From CAG-217 sp963642245 (GTDB taxonomy: Bacteria > Bacillota > Clostridia > Oscillospirales > Acutalibacteraceae), in NCBI GenBank assembly GCA_963642245.1, contig CAVIFY010000006.1:7436-71435 (forward strand): a stretch of DNA of 64,000 bases, in the 5' to 3' direction. This document shows, one piece after another, positions 23,759-32,146 of this stretch. The translations under genes and the position numbers were made by a program. Position 1 is the first letter of the stretch. Every line of letters begins with the position of its first letter. Under the pieces are notes generated by a model. That model worked only from the letters and a program-made list of their open reading frames with translations, did no database searches and was not told where the DNA came from.

Positions 23759-25282
23759 ATGGCGTTCAAGGATGTACTCGCCGGCAAAAAGCCGGTCAAA
23801 AGCAATATCTTTGCCAAATACTTCCTGCTGTTTGCCGCCATCTTTCTGGTCACCCTGACGGTGCTGGGCACCGCACTGACCCTGCTGGTCAACGCCTACT
23901 CCCAAAACGAACGCACCAATCTGCTGAAAGAGAATGTGCAAAGCGTGTCCGGCACCATCAGCTCCACGCTGATCATGCAGGACATTAACAGCCGTTACAG
24001 CGTGGAAAAAGAGCTGATGTGCGAGTCGCTGTATATTATTTCCAACTCCATTGACGCGGATGTGTTCGTCTGCGATGTGGAGGGCAATATTATCCTGTGC
24101 AAGGAGCGGGCCTATTCCACCCCGTACTTTGGGGAATTTACCACCTGCGCCCTGCACGACAGCTACTCCATCAGTTCCGCTCTGCTGCAACGGGTGTATG
24201 AGACCGGCACCGTGACCGGGCGCATTACCGTGCGTGGGCAAACCAATTATATTGTAGGCACCACCATCGTCAGCGACGGCGATGTGATCGGCTACACCTT
24301 TGCCCAGGCCCAAACCGGCGTGCAGTCCCTGGCGCTGGCGGTGATCCGCATCTTCCTGCTCAGCGCGCTGGGCTGCCTGATGCTGGCCTTTATCTGCATT
24401 TGGCACCTGACCAAAAAAATGGTGACCCCCTTGCAGCAAATGAGCGCCGCCGCCAAGCAATTTGCCATCGGCGACTTCTCTTACCGGGTCAAGGTGCGGG
24501 GCTGCGACGAGCTGGCCGATCTGGGCATTGCCTTTAACGATATGGCGGACGCGCTGGATAAAATGGAAAGTTCCCGCGCCAGCTTTGTGGCAAATGTGTC
24601 TCACGAATTAAAAACGCCTATGACCTCCATTGCCGGGTTTATCGACGGTATTTTGGACGGCACCATTCCCAAGGAGAAGCAAAACTACTACCTGGGGCTG
24701 GTGAGCACCGAGGTGCGCCGACTGAGCCGACTGGTGGTGGCTATGCTGAATATGAGCAAGATCGAGTCCGGCGAATTCCAGATGAAGCCCAACAACTACG
24801 ACATCTCCGATCAGATCATTCGCATTCTCCTGACCTTTGAGCAAAAGATCGAGAAGAAGAATATTGAGATCATCGGGCTGGAGGACTTGCAGCCCCAGTA
24901 CATTGTGGCGGACCCGGATATGATCTACCAGGTGATCTACAACCTGTTTGACAACGCGGTGAAGTTCACCAACGAGGACGGCTTTATCAAGGTCACGCTG
25001 GAGGATCTGGGCAACCAAATTCGTGTAAGTATTAAGAACAGCGGCACCGGCATTAAGGCCGACGAGCTGTCTCGCGTGTTTGAGCGCTTCTATAAAGTTG
25101 ACAAATCCCGCAGCCTGGACGCTAAGGGCGCCGGACTGGGATTATATATCGTAAAAATGATGGTGGAAATGCACTCCGGCAGAATTTATGCCAAGAGCGA
25201 GGACGAAAACACCGCGGAATTCGTGTTCACTCTGCCCAAGGCATTTACCCCCGTCAATAAAAAAGGAGCAAAAGAAGCATGA
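23759..25282 (+). CDS. Membrane sensor histidine kinase
   Basis: 507 residues. Transmembrane helices at about 20-45 and 198-222 bracket an extracytoplasmic sensor domain of about 150 residues; then HAMP, the HisKA H-box (ANVSHELKTPMTSI, phosphorylated His near 282) and a HATPase domain with N, G1 and G2 boxes (NLFDNAVKFT, GAGLGLYIV). No PAS domain. Cognate partner of the response regulator 3 bases upstream. Its stop overlaps the start of the HtrA gene by 4 bases (ATGA), so kinase and protease are translationally coupled, which supports a protein-quality-control stimulus. Confidence 0.95.
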   Translation: MAFKDVLAGKKPVKSNIFAKYFLLFAAIFLVTLTVLGTALTLLVNAYSQNERTNLLKENVQSVSGTISSTLIMQDINSRYSVEKELMCESLYIISNSIDADVFVCDVEGNIILCKERAYSTPYFGEFTTCALHDSYSISSALLQRVYETGTVTGRITVRGQTNYIVGTTIVSDGDVIGYTFAQAQTGVQSLALAVIRIFLLSALGCLMLAFICIWHLTKKMVTPLQQMSAAAKQFAIGDFSYRVKVRGCDELADLGIAFNDMADALDKMESSRASFVANVSHELKTPMTSIAGFIDGILDGTIPKEKQNYYLGLVSTEVRRLSRLVVAMLNMSKIESGEFQMKPNNYDISDQIIRILLTFEQKIEKKNIEIIGLEDLQPQYIVADPDMIYQVIYNLFDNAVKFTNEDGFIKVTLEDLGNQIRVSIKNSGTGIKADELSRVFERFYKVDKSRSLDAKGAGLGLYIVKMMVEMHSGRIYAKSEDENTAEFVFTLPKAFTPVNKKGAKEA

Positions 25283-26826
25283 GCGACTATGAACAGAACC
25301 CGATAAACGGCGGCCAGGCCCCCCAGGGGGACGGTCAGCCGAACACCGGCTACAACCCGTATCAGCAGCCGGGCACCTACTATACGCCACCCCAACCGGA
25401 GCCGGAGCAGCCCCAAACGCCGCCCACCGGCGACAACGGCACCACCTATCACTACGCCTATCACAGCGGCAACCAGCCCGGCGCAGCTTATAGCGGCCAG
25501 CAGACCGGCGCTGCCGATCCTACCGCCCAGGCGCAGCCCACCGGCCAGACCTACGGCGCACCCACAGAGCCGCCGAAACCGGATAAACCGGAAAAGAAGA
25601 AAAATAAAAAGACCATTACCATTGTGGTGAGCGTACTGGTGGTGTGCGTGGTGATCGCCATTACCGGCATTGTGCTGGCAGCCACCGGCGTGCTCTCCGG
25701 CGACAAGGAAGAAAAGACAGACGGCACCTCCACCTCCCAGGACAGCGGGTCTGACACCCAGACCGTCAGCGGCGGCAGCGTGGCCACCGAGGACGGCAGC
25801 GGCAACCTGACCGTGGCGGGCGTGGCCAAAAAGACCATGGACTCCTGCGTGGGCATTACCGTCTATTCCAAGCAGAATTCTTACAGCAACTTCTACGGCT
25901 ACGGCTCCAATAGCGGCTCGGACAGCAGCGACGGCCAGCAGGCCAGCGGCGAAGGCTCCGGCGTGATCATGAAGGAAGCAAACGGCAAGACCTATATAAT
26001 GACCTGCGCCCATGTGATCTCCGACGGCAGCAGCTTTAAGGTGACCCTGAATAACGGCAAAGAGTACGACGCCACCATGGTAGGCGCCGACAGCCAAACA
26101 GATATCGGCGTGCTCTCCATTGAAGCCACCGGGCTGCAAGCAGCCACCTTTGCGGACAGCAAGAGCCTGGCAGTAGGCGAGCAGGTGGTAGCCATCGGCT
26201 GCCCCGGCGGCCTGGAATTCAAAAACAGCGTGACCAGCGGCTATATCTCCGCCCTGGACCGCCCGGTGGAAAGCTCCATCGGCTACGACAACGAGTGTAT
26301 CCAGACCGACGCAGCCATCAACCCGGGCAACTCCGGCGGCGCTCTGTTCAATATGCAGGGCCAGGTGATCGGTATCAACTCCTCTAAGATTGCCTCCACC
26401 GAGTACGAGGGCATGGGCTTTGCCGTGCCCAGCTCCACCGCTGTGGACACCGCCAACAGCCTGATCAAAAACGGCTATGTGGCCGGCCGCGCCAAGATCG
26501 GCGTCACCTACAACACCATCACCAGCTACAACAACTCTGACGCCATTCTCTCCGCACTGGCAGAAAAGGGCTTTAAGAACGCCAAGGGTACCATGGTGAT
26601 CAGCCAGGTGAACAGCGACTCTGACCTGGCAAACAAGCAGGTGAAGCAGTACGATATGATCGTAGCCGTCAACGGCAAGACCATGACCTCCACCGATGTA
26701 ATGACCCAGGTGCTCTCCGACAGCAAGCCCGGCGACACCATCAAGCTGACCATTGCCCGCATTGAGGACAACCAGATCAAGACCTTTAAGGTAGACTGCA
26801 AATTGATCGAAAGCAAAGGCAATTAA
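25279..26826 (+). CDS. HtrA/DegP-type membrane serine protease with PDZ domain
   Basis: 515 residues. A Pro/Gln/Tyr-rich cytosolic N-terminus (about 1-105) is followed by a basic stop (KKKNKK) and one membrane helix (about 111-137), a Ser/Thr-rich linker, a trypsin-like domain and a C-terminal PDZ domain. The catalytic triad is visible: His in TCAHVIS, Asp in TDIGVL and Ser in GNSGGAL. Anchored outside the membrane, such proteases degrade misfolded exported proteins. Cotranscription with a two-component system is typical of secretion-stress regulons. The N-terminal cytosolic extension is longer than in most HtrA proteins. Confidence 0.95.
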   Translation: MSDYEQNPINGGQAPQGDGQPNTGYNPYQQPGTYYTPPQPEPEQPQTPPTGDNGTTYHYAYHSGNQPGAAYSGQQTGAADPTAQAQPTGQTYGAPTEPPKPDKPEKKKNKKTITIVVSVLVVCVVIAITGIVLAATGVLSGDKEEKTDGTSTSQDSGSDTQTVSGGSVATEDGSGNLTVAGVAKKTMDSCVGITVYSKQNSYSNFYGYGSNSGSDSSDGQQASGEGSGVIMKEANGKTYIMTCAHVISDGSSFKVTLNNGKEYDATMVGADSQTDIGVLSIEATGLQAATFADSKSLAVGEQVVAIGCPGGLEFKNSVTSGYISALDRPVESSIGYDNECIQTDAAINPGNSGGALFNMQGQVIGINSSKIASTEYEGMGFAVPSSTAVDTANSLIKNGYVAGRAKIGVTYNTITSYNNSDAILSALAEKGFKNAKGTMVISQVNSDSDLANKQVKQYDMIVAVNGKTMTSTDVMTQVLSDSKPGDTIKLTIARIEDNQIKTFKVDCKLIESKGN

Positions 26827-26847
26827 GCAAAAAAGACAAACGCAAAA

Positions 26848-26886
26848 GCGCGCGCAAGCCAAATCGGTTTGCGCGCGCACTTTTTT
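26848..26886. terminator. Terminator between the HtrA and LysR genes
   Basis: Very GC-rich stem, GCGCGCGCAAGCC / GGTTTGCGCGCGC with one G-T pair, followed by six T on the plus strand. A four-A run on the other side makes it usable by the convergent LysR gene. Confidence 0.85.
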
Positions 26887-26894
26887 ATTGGATT

Positions 26895-27713
26895 TTACGG
26901 CTGCACATCGCTCCCCGGGCGGCAGATCCAGTAATAAGTCACATTGGCACAGGGGTCGGTAATAGGCACCACCTGCCGCTCCCCCAGCAGCGCGCCCGGG
27001 TCCTCTGCCAACTCGGTGGTAAAGCACAGCAGGGTGGAAGCGTGCACCAGCTCCACAAAAGCCGCCTCCTCTGTCTGCACCAAAAACTTAGACGCAGGCA
27101 TTTCGTCATAGCACAGCTGCGCCCAAAAGCCGATCTGGTCCCGCAGCAGGCAGTTAAAGCCGTTCAGATCCGCAAAGGTCACCGTGGTACGGCCAAAAAG
27201 AGCGTGGCCCGGCGGAACTGCAACCGCCAGGTGCTCCTGCAAAAAGGCCCGGGACTGCAAGGTGTCGTCCGGGCAGGGACCGGGCAAAATACCCACATCG
27301 GCCCCGCCGCTCTGCACCGCAGACAGCACCGCCTCCGGCTGCTCCAAGCGGGAGATGATCTGCCGCTCCGGGTACTGCTCTGCCAGCCGGGGCAGCAGGT
27401 GCCACAGGGGCTTTGGGGCACAGGCGCACACGGTAATGCTCCGCTGCTGCCGGTCAAAGGCCTGCACCGCCTCCACCGCCCGCCGGGTATCGGCCAGCAG
27501 CCGCCGGGCGTACTCTGCCGCCAGGCGACCGGTGGCGTTCAGCTCCAAATGATTTTTGCCCCGGGTAAACAGGGGCGCGCCAAAGTCCGCCTCCACCCGG
27601 CGCATATCCCGGCTCAGTGTGGGCTGAGAAATATGCAGCACCTCCGCCACCCGGGTCAGGGTTTGATGATCGGCAAAGGCCACCAGCTGCTCCAAGTCCG
27701 TTAAATTCAGCAT
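26895..27713 (-). CDS. LysR-family transcriptional regulator
   Basis: 272 residues. N-terminal helix-turn-helix (LTRVAEVLHISQPTLSRDMR) and a C-terminal periplasmic-binding-like effector domain. The ATG at 27713, 8 bases after GAGGTG, is chosen over an in-frame GTG at 27725. It is divergent from the aldo/keto reductase gene with 120 bases between them, the usual layout for a LysR regulator and its target, so it probably controls that gene. The intergenic region contains a direct repeat of ATTTCTAT near 27748-27763. The effector is unknown. Confidence 0.92.
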   Translation of the reverse strand: MLNLTDLEQLVAFADHQTLTRVAEVLHISQPTLSRDMRRVEADFGAPLFTRGKNHLELNATGRLAAEYARRLLADTRRAVEAVQAFDRQQRSITVCACAPKPLWHLLPRLAEQYPERQIISRLEQPEAVLSAVQSGGADVGILPGPCPDDTLQSRAFLQEHLAVAVPPGHALFGRTTVTFADLNGFNCLLRDQIGFWAQLCYDEMPASKFLVQTEEAAFVELVHASTLLCFTTELAEDPGALLGERQVVPITDPCANVTYYWICRPGSDVQP

Positions 27714-27761
27714 ACCGCACCTCACTATTCATAAACTGAAAAGCAGATTTCTATATTTCTA

Positions 27762-27791
27762 TTGTACAACAAAGAAAAGATGATGTAAACT
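27762..27791 (+). promoter_or_regulatory. Promoter of the aldo/keto reductase gene
   Basis: TTGTAC at 27762-27767, 18-bp spacer, TAAACT at 27786-27791. It lies in the LysR-type divergent region, and its weak -10 is compatible with activator dependence. Confidence 0.45.
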
Positions 27792-27833
27792 AAAAACAAA
27801 GCGAATAGCAAATTTGAATAGGAGGAAAAACTT

Positions 27834-28673
27834 ATGGACTATGTAACACTGAATAACGGCGTAAAAATGCCCCAGCTGGGCTACGGCGTGTACCAGACTC
27901 CGCCGGAGGAGACGGAGCAGTGCGTGCGCACCGCCATTGCCAACGGCTACCGCAGCATTGACACCGCCCAAGCCTACGGCAACGAGGCCGGGGTGGGCGC
28001 AGCCATTGCCGGTTGCGGACTGGCGCGGGAAGAACTGTTCATCACCACCAAGGTATGGATCACCAACGCCGGGTACGAAAAGGCCAAGGCGTCCATTGAC
28101 CGGTCCTTAAAAAAGCTGCAAAGCGACTATGTGGATCTGCTGCTGATCCACCAGCCCTTTGGCGACTACTACGGCACCTACCGTGCTATGGAGGAGGCCT
28201 ACAAGGCCGGCAAGGCCAGGGCCATCGGCGTGTCCAACTTCTACCCGGACCGTCTGCTGGACCTGCTGCATTTTAGCGAGATCAAGCCCATGGTGAACCA
28301 GGTAGAGACCCACCTGTTCCAGCAGCAAAAGGTGGCCAAAAGCTATATGGACAAGTACGGCGTGCAAATCATGTCCTGGGGTCCCTTTGCCGAGGGCAAA
28401 AACGACTACTTTCACACCCCGGCACTGGTGGAGATCGGCGCCAAGTACGGCAAATCCCCCGCCCAGGTGGCGCTGCGCTTTCTGCTGCAAAGCGGTGTGG
28501 TGCTGATCCCCAAATCCACACATGAAAACCGTATGCAGGAGAACATCAACATCTTCGATTTCACCCTGAATGAAGAAGAAATGGCGCGCCTGCAAGGGCT
28601 GGACACCGGGGAGAGCCTGTTTTTCTCCCACTATGACCCGCAAACGGTAGAGTGGTTTATGAGCATTCTCTAA
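27834..28673 (+). CDS. Aldo/keto reductase
   Basis: 279 residues. A (beta/alpha)8 barrel NAD(P)H-dependent oxidoreductase of the 2,5-diketo-gluconate reductase/AKR5 type. Signatures: Asp-Tyr catalytic region (DTAQAYGNEAGVG), Lys in TTKVWITN, His in LLIHQPFGDYYG and the cofactor segment IPKSTHENRM. TAGGAGG precedes the ATG. It is a single-gene unit ended by a strong terminator and faces a divergent LysR regulator. The substrate is probably a small aldehyde or ketone. Confidence 0.95.
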   Translation: MDYVTLNNGVKMPQLGYGVYQTPPEETEQCVRTAIANGYRSIDTAQAYGNEAGVGAAIAGCGLAREELFITTKVWITNAGYEKAKASIDRSLKKLQSDYVDLLLIHQPFGDYYGTYRAMEEAYKAGKARAIGVSNFYPDRLLDLLHFSEIKPMVNQVETHLFQQQKVAKSYMDKYGVQIMSWGPFAEGKNDYFHTPALVEIGAKYGKSPAQVALRFLLQSGVVLIPKSTHENRMQENINIFDFTLNEEEMARLQGLDTGESLFFSHYDPQTVEWFMSIL

Positions 28674-28688
28674 AATGACGCGCAAAAA

Positions 28689-28724
28689 AGCGCCGAGCCT
28701 TTACGGTTCGGCGCTGCTTTTTTA
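28689..28724. terminator. Bidirectional terminator between the aldo/keto reductase and ridA genes
   Basis: 11-bp stem AGCGCCGAGCC / GGTTCGGCGCT around TTTAC, with seven T after GC on the plus strand and six T on the minus strand. Confidence 0.85.
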
Positions 28725-28731
28725 TGCGCTT

Positions 28732-29103
28732 TTACAGCTCGGCGATCACTTCTACCTCGCACAGCACACCCTTGGGCAGGTCCTTAACGGCCACGCAGGA
28801 GCGAGCAGGCTTAGCGGTAAAGTAGGTGCCGTACACCTGGTTGAACTTGGCAAAATCCGCAATATCTGCCAAAAAGCAAACGGTCTTGACAGCCTTATCC
28901 AGAGAAGTACCGGCAGCCTCGACCACGGCTTTCAGGTTCTCGCACACCTGGCGGGTCTGGGCCTCAATGGTGGTGGCCTCCACATTGCCGGTGGCCGGAT
29001 CAATGGCGATCTGGCCGCTGGTGAACAGCAGATTGCCGGTCTTTACCGCCTGGCTGTACGGACCGATGGCGTCGGGGGCGTTGTTGGTGCTTACATATTC
29101 CAT
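28732..29103 (-). CDS. ridA: RidA family enamine/imine deaminase
   Basis: 123 residues, the usual size. It hydrolyses reactive enamine/imine intermediates such as those released by threonine dehydratase, forming the 2-keto acid and ammonia. Family signatures include IGPYSQAVK, LLFTSGQIAID, the active-site Arg in PARSCVAV and the final GVLCEVEVIA. The ATG at 29103 sits 7 bases after AGGAG and is preferred to the ATG two codons earlier, which is too close. It follows ilvA by 17 bases, so the enzyme that makes the toxic intermediate and the one that removes it are coexpressed. Confidence 0.96.
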   Translation of the reverse strand: MEYVSTNNAPDAIGPYSQAVKTGNLLFTSGQIAIDPATGNVEATTIEAQTRQVCENLKAVVEAAGTSLDKAVKTVCFLADIADFAKFNQVYGTYFTAKPARSCVAVKDLPKGVLCEVEVIAEL

Positions 29104-29120
29104 AATCATTCTCCTTTATC

Positions 29121-30326
29121 TCAGTCGCAGACCTCAAAGCCTGCGTTTGTCAATGCCTGTTTGATGGACTCAATGTGGGCGTTGTCCCGGGTCTCTACCC
29201 CCAGTTTCAAGAAGCAGTCGGTAATGTTCATATCCAGGTCCGTGCTGTCATAGTTGACGCTGACCACATTGGCGCCCTGCTCCGCAATAATGGAGGACAC
29301 GCCGCTAAGCTGGCCAGGCTGGTCGGACAGTGCAATGGTAATATCCGCCGTGCGGCCGCCCATCTTCAGCCCGCGCTCGATCACACGGGAGAGAATGGTC
29401 ACATCAATATTGCCGCCGCTGACCAGGCAGCACACATTCTTGCCCTCAATATCCGGGATCTTGCCGGCCATTACAGCCGCCACCGGCACAGCGCCTGCGC
29501 CCTCGGCAATAAGCTTTTGCTGCTCCAGGAGGGTCAGGATCGCCAGAGCGATCTCATCATCGCTGACGGTGACAATGCCGTCCACATACTGCTTTACCAG
29601 CTCAAAGGTGTTGTTGCCCGGGGTCTTAACGGCGATACCGTCGGCAATGGTCTGCACCTTGCCAAGGGTCTCGATCTGATCGTCCTGCACCGCATTGAGC
29701 ATAGAGGGCGCGCCCTGGGCCTGTACGCCGTAGACCCGCACGCGGGGGTTCATCTGCTTAATGGCAAAGGCCACGCCGCTGATCAGACCGCCGCCGCCGA
29801 TGGGCACCACCACTACATCCACATTCTCCAGCTGATTGAGGATCTCCAGACCGATGGTGCCTTGACCGGCGATCACATCTTCATCATCAAAGGGGTGAAT
29901 AAAGGTGTAGCCCTTTTCTTCTTTCAGTTCCAGCGCTTTCTTGTAAGCGTCGTCATACACGCCCTTGACCAGGCACACCTGGGCGCCGTAGCGCTTGGTG
30001 GCCTCCACCTTGCTGATGGGTGCGCCGTCCGGCAGGCAGATCAGGGACTGAATGCCGTTCTTGGTGGCAGCCAGCGCCACGCCCTGGGCATGGTTACCGG
30101 CGGAGCAGGCGATCACACCCCGCGCCTTTTCCTCATCGGTCAGCTTGCTGATCTTATAGTAGGAGCCACGGATCTTAAACGAACCGGTGACCTGCAAATT
30201 CTCTGTTTTCAAATACACATTGGTGCCCGGGTGAATATTGGGCGCCAGGATCATATCCGTCTCACGGATCACCTCACGCAGTACCTGGGAGGCCTGATAC
30301 ACTTTATCCAGTGTCAGCACAAACAT
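29121..30326 (-). CDS. ilvA: Threonine ammonia-lyase
   Basis: 401 residues. A PLP-dependent fold type II domain with Schiff-base Lys in TGSFKIRGSYYK and the phosphate loop in SGGN is followed by a C-terminal ACT domain (about 325-401). It deaminates threonine to 2-oxobutanoate, the first step toward isoleucine, or acts in threonine breakdown; the single short ACT domain resembles the catabolic TdcB/clostridial type as much as the biosynthetic type. A GTG two codons in (30320) has better spacing from GAAGGA. A near-perfect promoter lies just upstream, and ridA follows. Confidence 0.95.
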   Translation of the reverse strand: MFVLTLDKVYQASQVLREVIRETDMILAPNIHPGTNVYLKTENLQVTGSFKIRGSYYKISKLTDEEKARGVIACSAGNHAQGVALAATKNGIQSLICLPDGAPISKVEATKRYGAQVCLVKGVYDDAYKKALELKEEKGYTFIHPFDDEDVIAGQGTIGLEILNQLENVDVVVVPIGGGGLISGVAFAIKQMNPRVRVYGVQAQGAPSMLNAVQDDQIETLGKVQTIADGIAVKTPGNNTFELVKQYVDGIVTVSDDEIALAILTLLEQQKLIAEGAGAVPVAAVMAGKIPDIEGKNVCCLVSGGNIDVTILSRVIERGLKMGGRTADITIALSDQPGQLSGVSSIIAEQGANVVSVNYDSTDLDMNITDCFLKLGVETRDNAHIESIKQALTNAGFEVCD

Positions 30327-30356
30327 TCCTTCTTTCGACTCTATATATAATATACG

Positions 30357-30385
30357 ATTTTAATACGCCGCCGGGGTTTTGTCAA
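30357..30385 (-). promoter_or_regulatory. Promoter of ilvA-ridA
   Basis: TTGACA (30385-30380), 17-bp spacer, TAAAAT (30362-30357) on the minus strand. The -35 box overlaps the stop codon of sfsA. Confidence 0.8.
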
Positions 30386-31080
30386 CAGTTTTTGTGCCCG
30401 GCCAGGTCCACCGGCAGTTCTCGGTGGGCAGTCACCGTGTCCGGCGTCACCCGGCAGTCCACCGCCCGCACCTCTACACCGGCAGCTTTAGCGTCGCACA
30501 GCGCCCGGCAAAACGCCGGGTCCGTCTCCCAGTTGGGCCGGAATGCGGTGCAACCGCCCATCTGCACAATCAGAAGTGCCATAGCCCGGTAGCCCTGCTC
30601 CACCGCCTGCACCAGCTCGCCCATATGCTTGGCACCCCGCGCGGTGGGTGCGTCCGGGAACACGGCCCATTCGCCCCGGCGCAGGGTCACACCCTTTACT
30701 TCCACAAACAGCCGCTCCCGCGCATTCTCTGCATAAAAATCCAGCCGAGAGGCGCCAAAGCGCACCTCCGGGCGCACCAAGGTGGGCGACGGCAGGATCG
30801 CCCCGGCGCGCAGCAGCTCCCCGGCCACCTGATTGGGCGCCGCCGCGTCCATATTCACCGGGCCGAAAGGGGTCTCCACCGTTACCAGATCATAGGCGGT
30901 CTTGCGATTTGGGTTGCTGCTCTTTTCCAAATACACCGTAGCGCCGGGCACCAGCAATTCCCGGCAACGGCCGGTGTTCTTCACATGCACCGTCTCCGGC
31001 ACACCGTCCACCGTACAGTGGGCGATAAACCGATTGGGCCGCTCCAGGAACACCGCTTTATGAATATCTGAATACTGCAT
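30382..31080 (-). CDS. sfsA: SfsA family protein (sugar fermentation stimulation homologue)
   Basis: 232 residues, normal length. It matches SfsA with the RPNRF motif near the start, the VKNTGRC element, a nuclease-like core including the SRLDFY and LFVEVKGVTL segments (Asp, Glu-x-Lys) and the C-terminal conserved region. SfsA proteins resemble small DNA/RNA-binding or PD-(D/E)XK-like proteins; the true role is unresolved. No ribosome binding site precedes the ATG, and the -10 box ends 6 bases before it, so the message may be leaderless. Confidence 0.93.
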   Translation of the reverse strand: MQYSDIHKAVFLERPNRFIAHCTVDGVPETVHVKNTGRCRELLVPGATVYLEKSSNPNRKTAYDLVTVETPFGPVNMDAAAPNQVAGELLRAGAILPSPTLVRPEVRFGASRLDFYAENARERLFVEVKGVTLRRGEWAVFPDAPTARGAKHMGELVQAVEQGYRAMALLIVQMGGCTAFRPNWETDPAFCRALCDAKAAGVEVRAVDCRVTPDTVTAHRELPVDLAGHKNC

Positions 31081-31086
31081 AGGAAC

Positions 31087-31115
31087 AGCCTACCCTACCC
31101 GGGCGCATTTGTCAA
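31087..31115 (-). promoter_or_regulatory. sfsA promoter, apparently leaderless
   Basis: TTGACA (31115-31110), 17-bp spacer, TAGGCT (31092-31087) on the minus strand. Only six bases separate the -10 box from the ATG at 31080. Confidence 0.6.
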
Positions 31116-31144
31116 TCCCCCGGGCATAATCCGTCTATTTTCTA

Positions 31145-31173
31145 TTGACTTTGCCGATCAACTCCTATAAAAT
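31145..31173 (+). promoter_or_regulatory. Promoter of the solute-binding protein gene
   Basis: TTGACT at 31145-31150, 17-bp spacer, TAAAAT at 31168-31173. A TTGGAGG ribosome binding site follows at about 31191. Confidence 0.75.
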
Positions 31174-31206
31174 GGAAAGTGATATTATATGTTGGAGGAC
31201 ACCCAC

Positions 31207-32097
31207 ATGACCAAGATAAAAAAGATCCTTGCCGTGGCCCTGTGCGTACTGCTGCTGGGCAGCGTATTTGCCGGCTGCTCCGGCACCAAAGCGGAACAGA
31301 CCACGGAGATCACCGACGAGACCCTGCTGATCGCCTACACGGCAGATAACGCCCCCTTCTTCCAGATAGACGAAAAAGGCAACGCCAGCGGGTTTGAGGC
31401 CGACCTGATCGCCAAGATTTTTGACAGCATTAAGGACGACTGCAAAAACTACGCCTATGTTAAGGTGGAGCCGGGCTACCGCCTGGGCGAGGAGACCGCC
31501 TATACGGACCAGGACGGCAAGACCTACATCGCCTATATGGCTGTGGGCGGGCTGCAAAAGAACGACGGCACCAATAACGAGGATTACAGCTTTACCAACA
31601 CGGTCATCAGCAACCGGGTGGTGACCCTGGTGAAGAAAGACAGCAAAATCAAGGATTACAGCAACCTGGGCGGTGCCAAGCTGGCTGTGGTGAGCAAGGC
31701 GGCGCAGAACGCGCTGGCAGACAACGCGGTGATCGCCGATCGCAGCGCCAAGACCACCACCGTTTACAAGACGGCGCAGGCGGCCTTTACCGCTCTGTAC
31801 CAAGGCAAGGCGGACGCTGTGGTCATTGACGAGTTTGACCTGCGCACCCTGGACTTTATCTTAGACGGAGATAAAAAGGCGCTATCCGACTGGACCACGG
31901 AGCTGAGCGGCCAGCTGGACACGGTGGAATACGCCTTTGCCACCGCCAAGTATGACCGACTAAAGGACGATATCAACGAGGCGCTGCTGGAACTGAAAGA
32001 TCCCAAGTACAACGACAAGGACGAATTCACCCCCATTGTGGAGCAATACTTTGGCTACAACGCCTCCAACTTCACTTACACCCCTGCAAGTAAATAA
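31207..32097 (+). CDS. Amino-acid-type ABC transporter substrate-binding lipoprotein
   Basis: 296 residues. Lipoprotein signal peptide with lipobox SVFAGC (Cys about 21). The body is a family-3 solute-binding fold with a bilobed pattern (LLIAYTADNAPFF, GFEADLIAKIF, LAVVSKAAQNAL). Binds a small polar ligand, probably an amino acid, outside the cell. The ATG at 31207 is 8 bases after GGAGGA and starts exactly at the signal peptide. No permease or ATPase gene is nearby, so it is an orphan or feeds a distant transporter. Two loops carry Gly/Asp/Thr-rich insertions compared with typical members. Confidence 0.9.
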   Translation: MTKIKKILAVALCVLLLGSVFAGCSGTKAEQTTEITDETLLIAYTADNAPFFQIDEKGNASGFEADLIAKIFDSIKDDCKNYAYVKVEPGYRLGEETAYTDQDGKTYIAYMAVGGLQKNDGTNNEDYSFTNTVISNRVVTLVKKDSKIKDYSNLGGAKLAVVSKAAQNALADNAVIADRSAKTTTVYKTAQAAFTALYQGKADAVVIDEFDLRTLDFILDGDKKALSDWTTELSGQLDTVEYAFATAKYDRLKDDINEALLELKDPKYNDKDEFTPIVEQYFGYNASNFTYTPASK

Positions 32098-32102
32098 CAC
32101 CC

Positions 32103-32132
32103 AGCGCCTGCGGTTCGCCCCGGGCGCTTTTT
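32103..32132 (+). terminator. Terminator after the solute-binding protein gene
   Basis: Stem starting AGCGCC and ending GGGCGCT around a TTCG loop, followed by TTTTT. The ribosome binding site of the next gene begins 3 bases later, so read-through may also feed that gene. Confidence 0.75.
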
Positions 32133-32146
32133 GTTAGGAGAACGCT

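Noticed and set aside
25186..27027. Long antisense open frame (613 codons) opposite the HtrA gene
   Set aside because: It spans the HtrA-LysR terminator and parts of two real genes. Composition is Gly/Ala/His-biased with no domain, a shadow of codon bias.
27748..27763. Direct repeat ATTTCTAT as a CRISPR or transposon end
   Set aside because: Only two copies of 8 bases in an AT-rich promoter region. More likely part of a LysR site or chance.
29175..30350. Antisense open frame opposite ilvA (391 codons)
   Set aside because: ilvA has clear PLP and ACT motifs. The mirror frame has no motif and no site.
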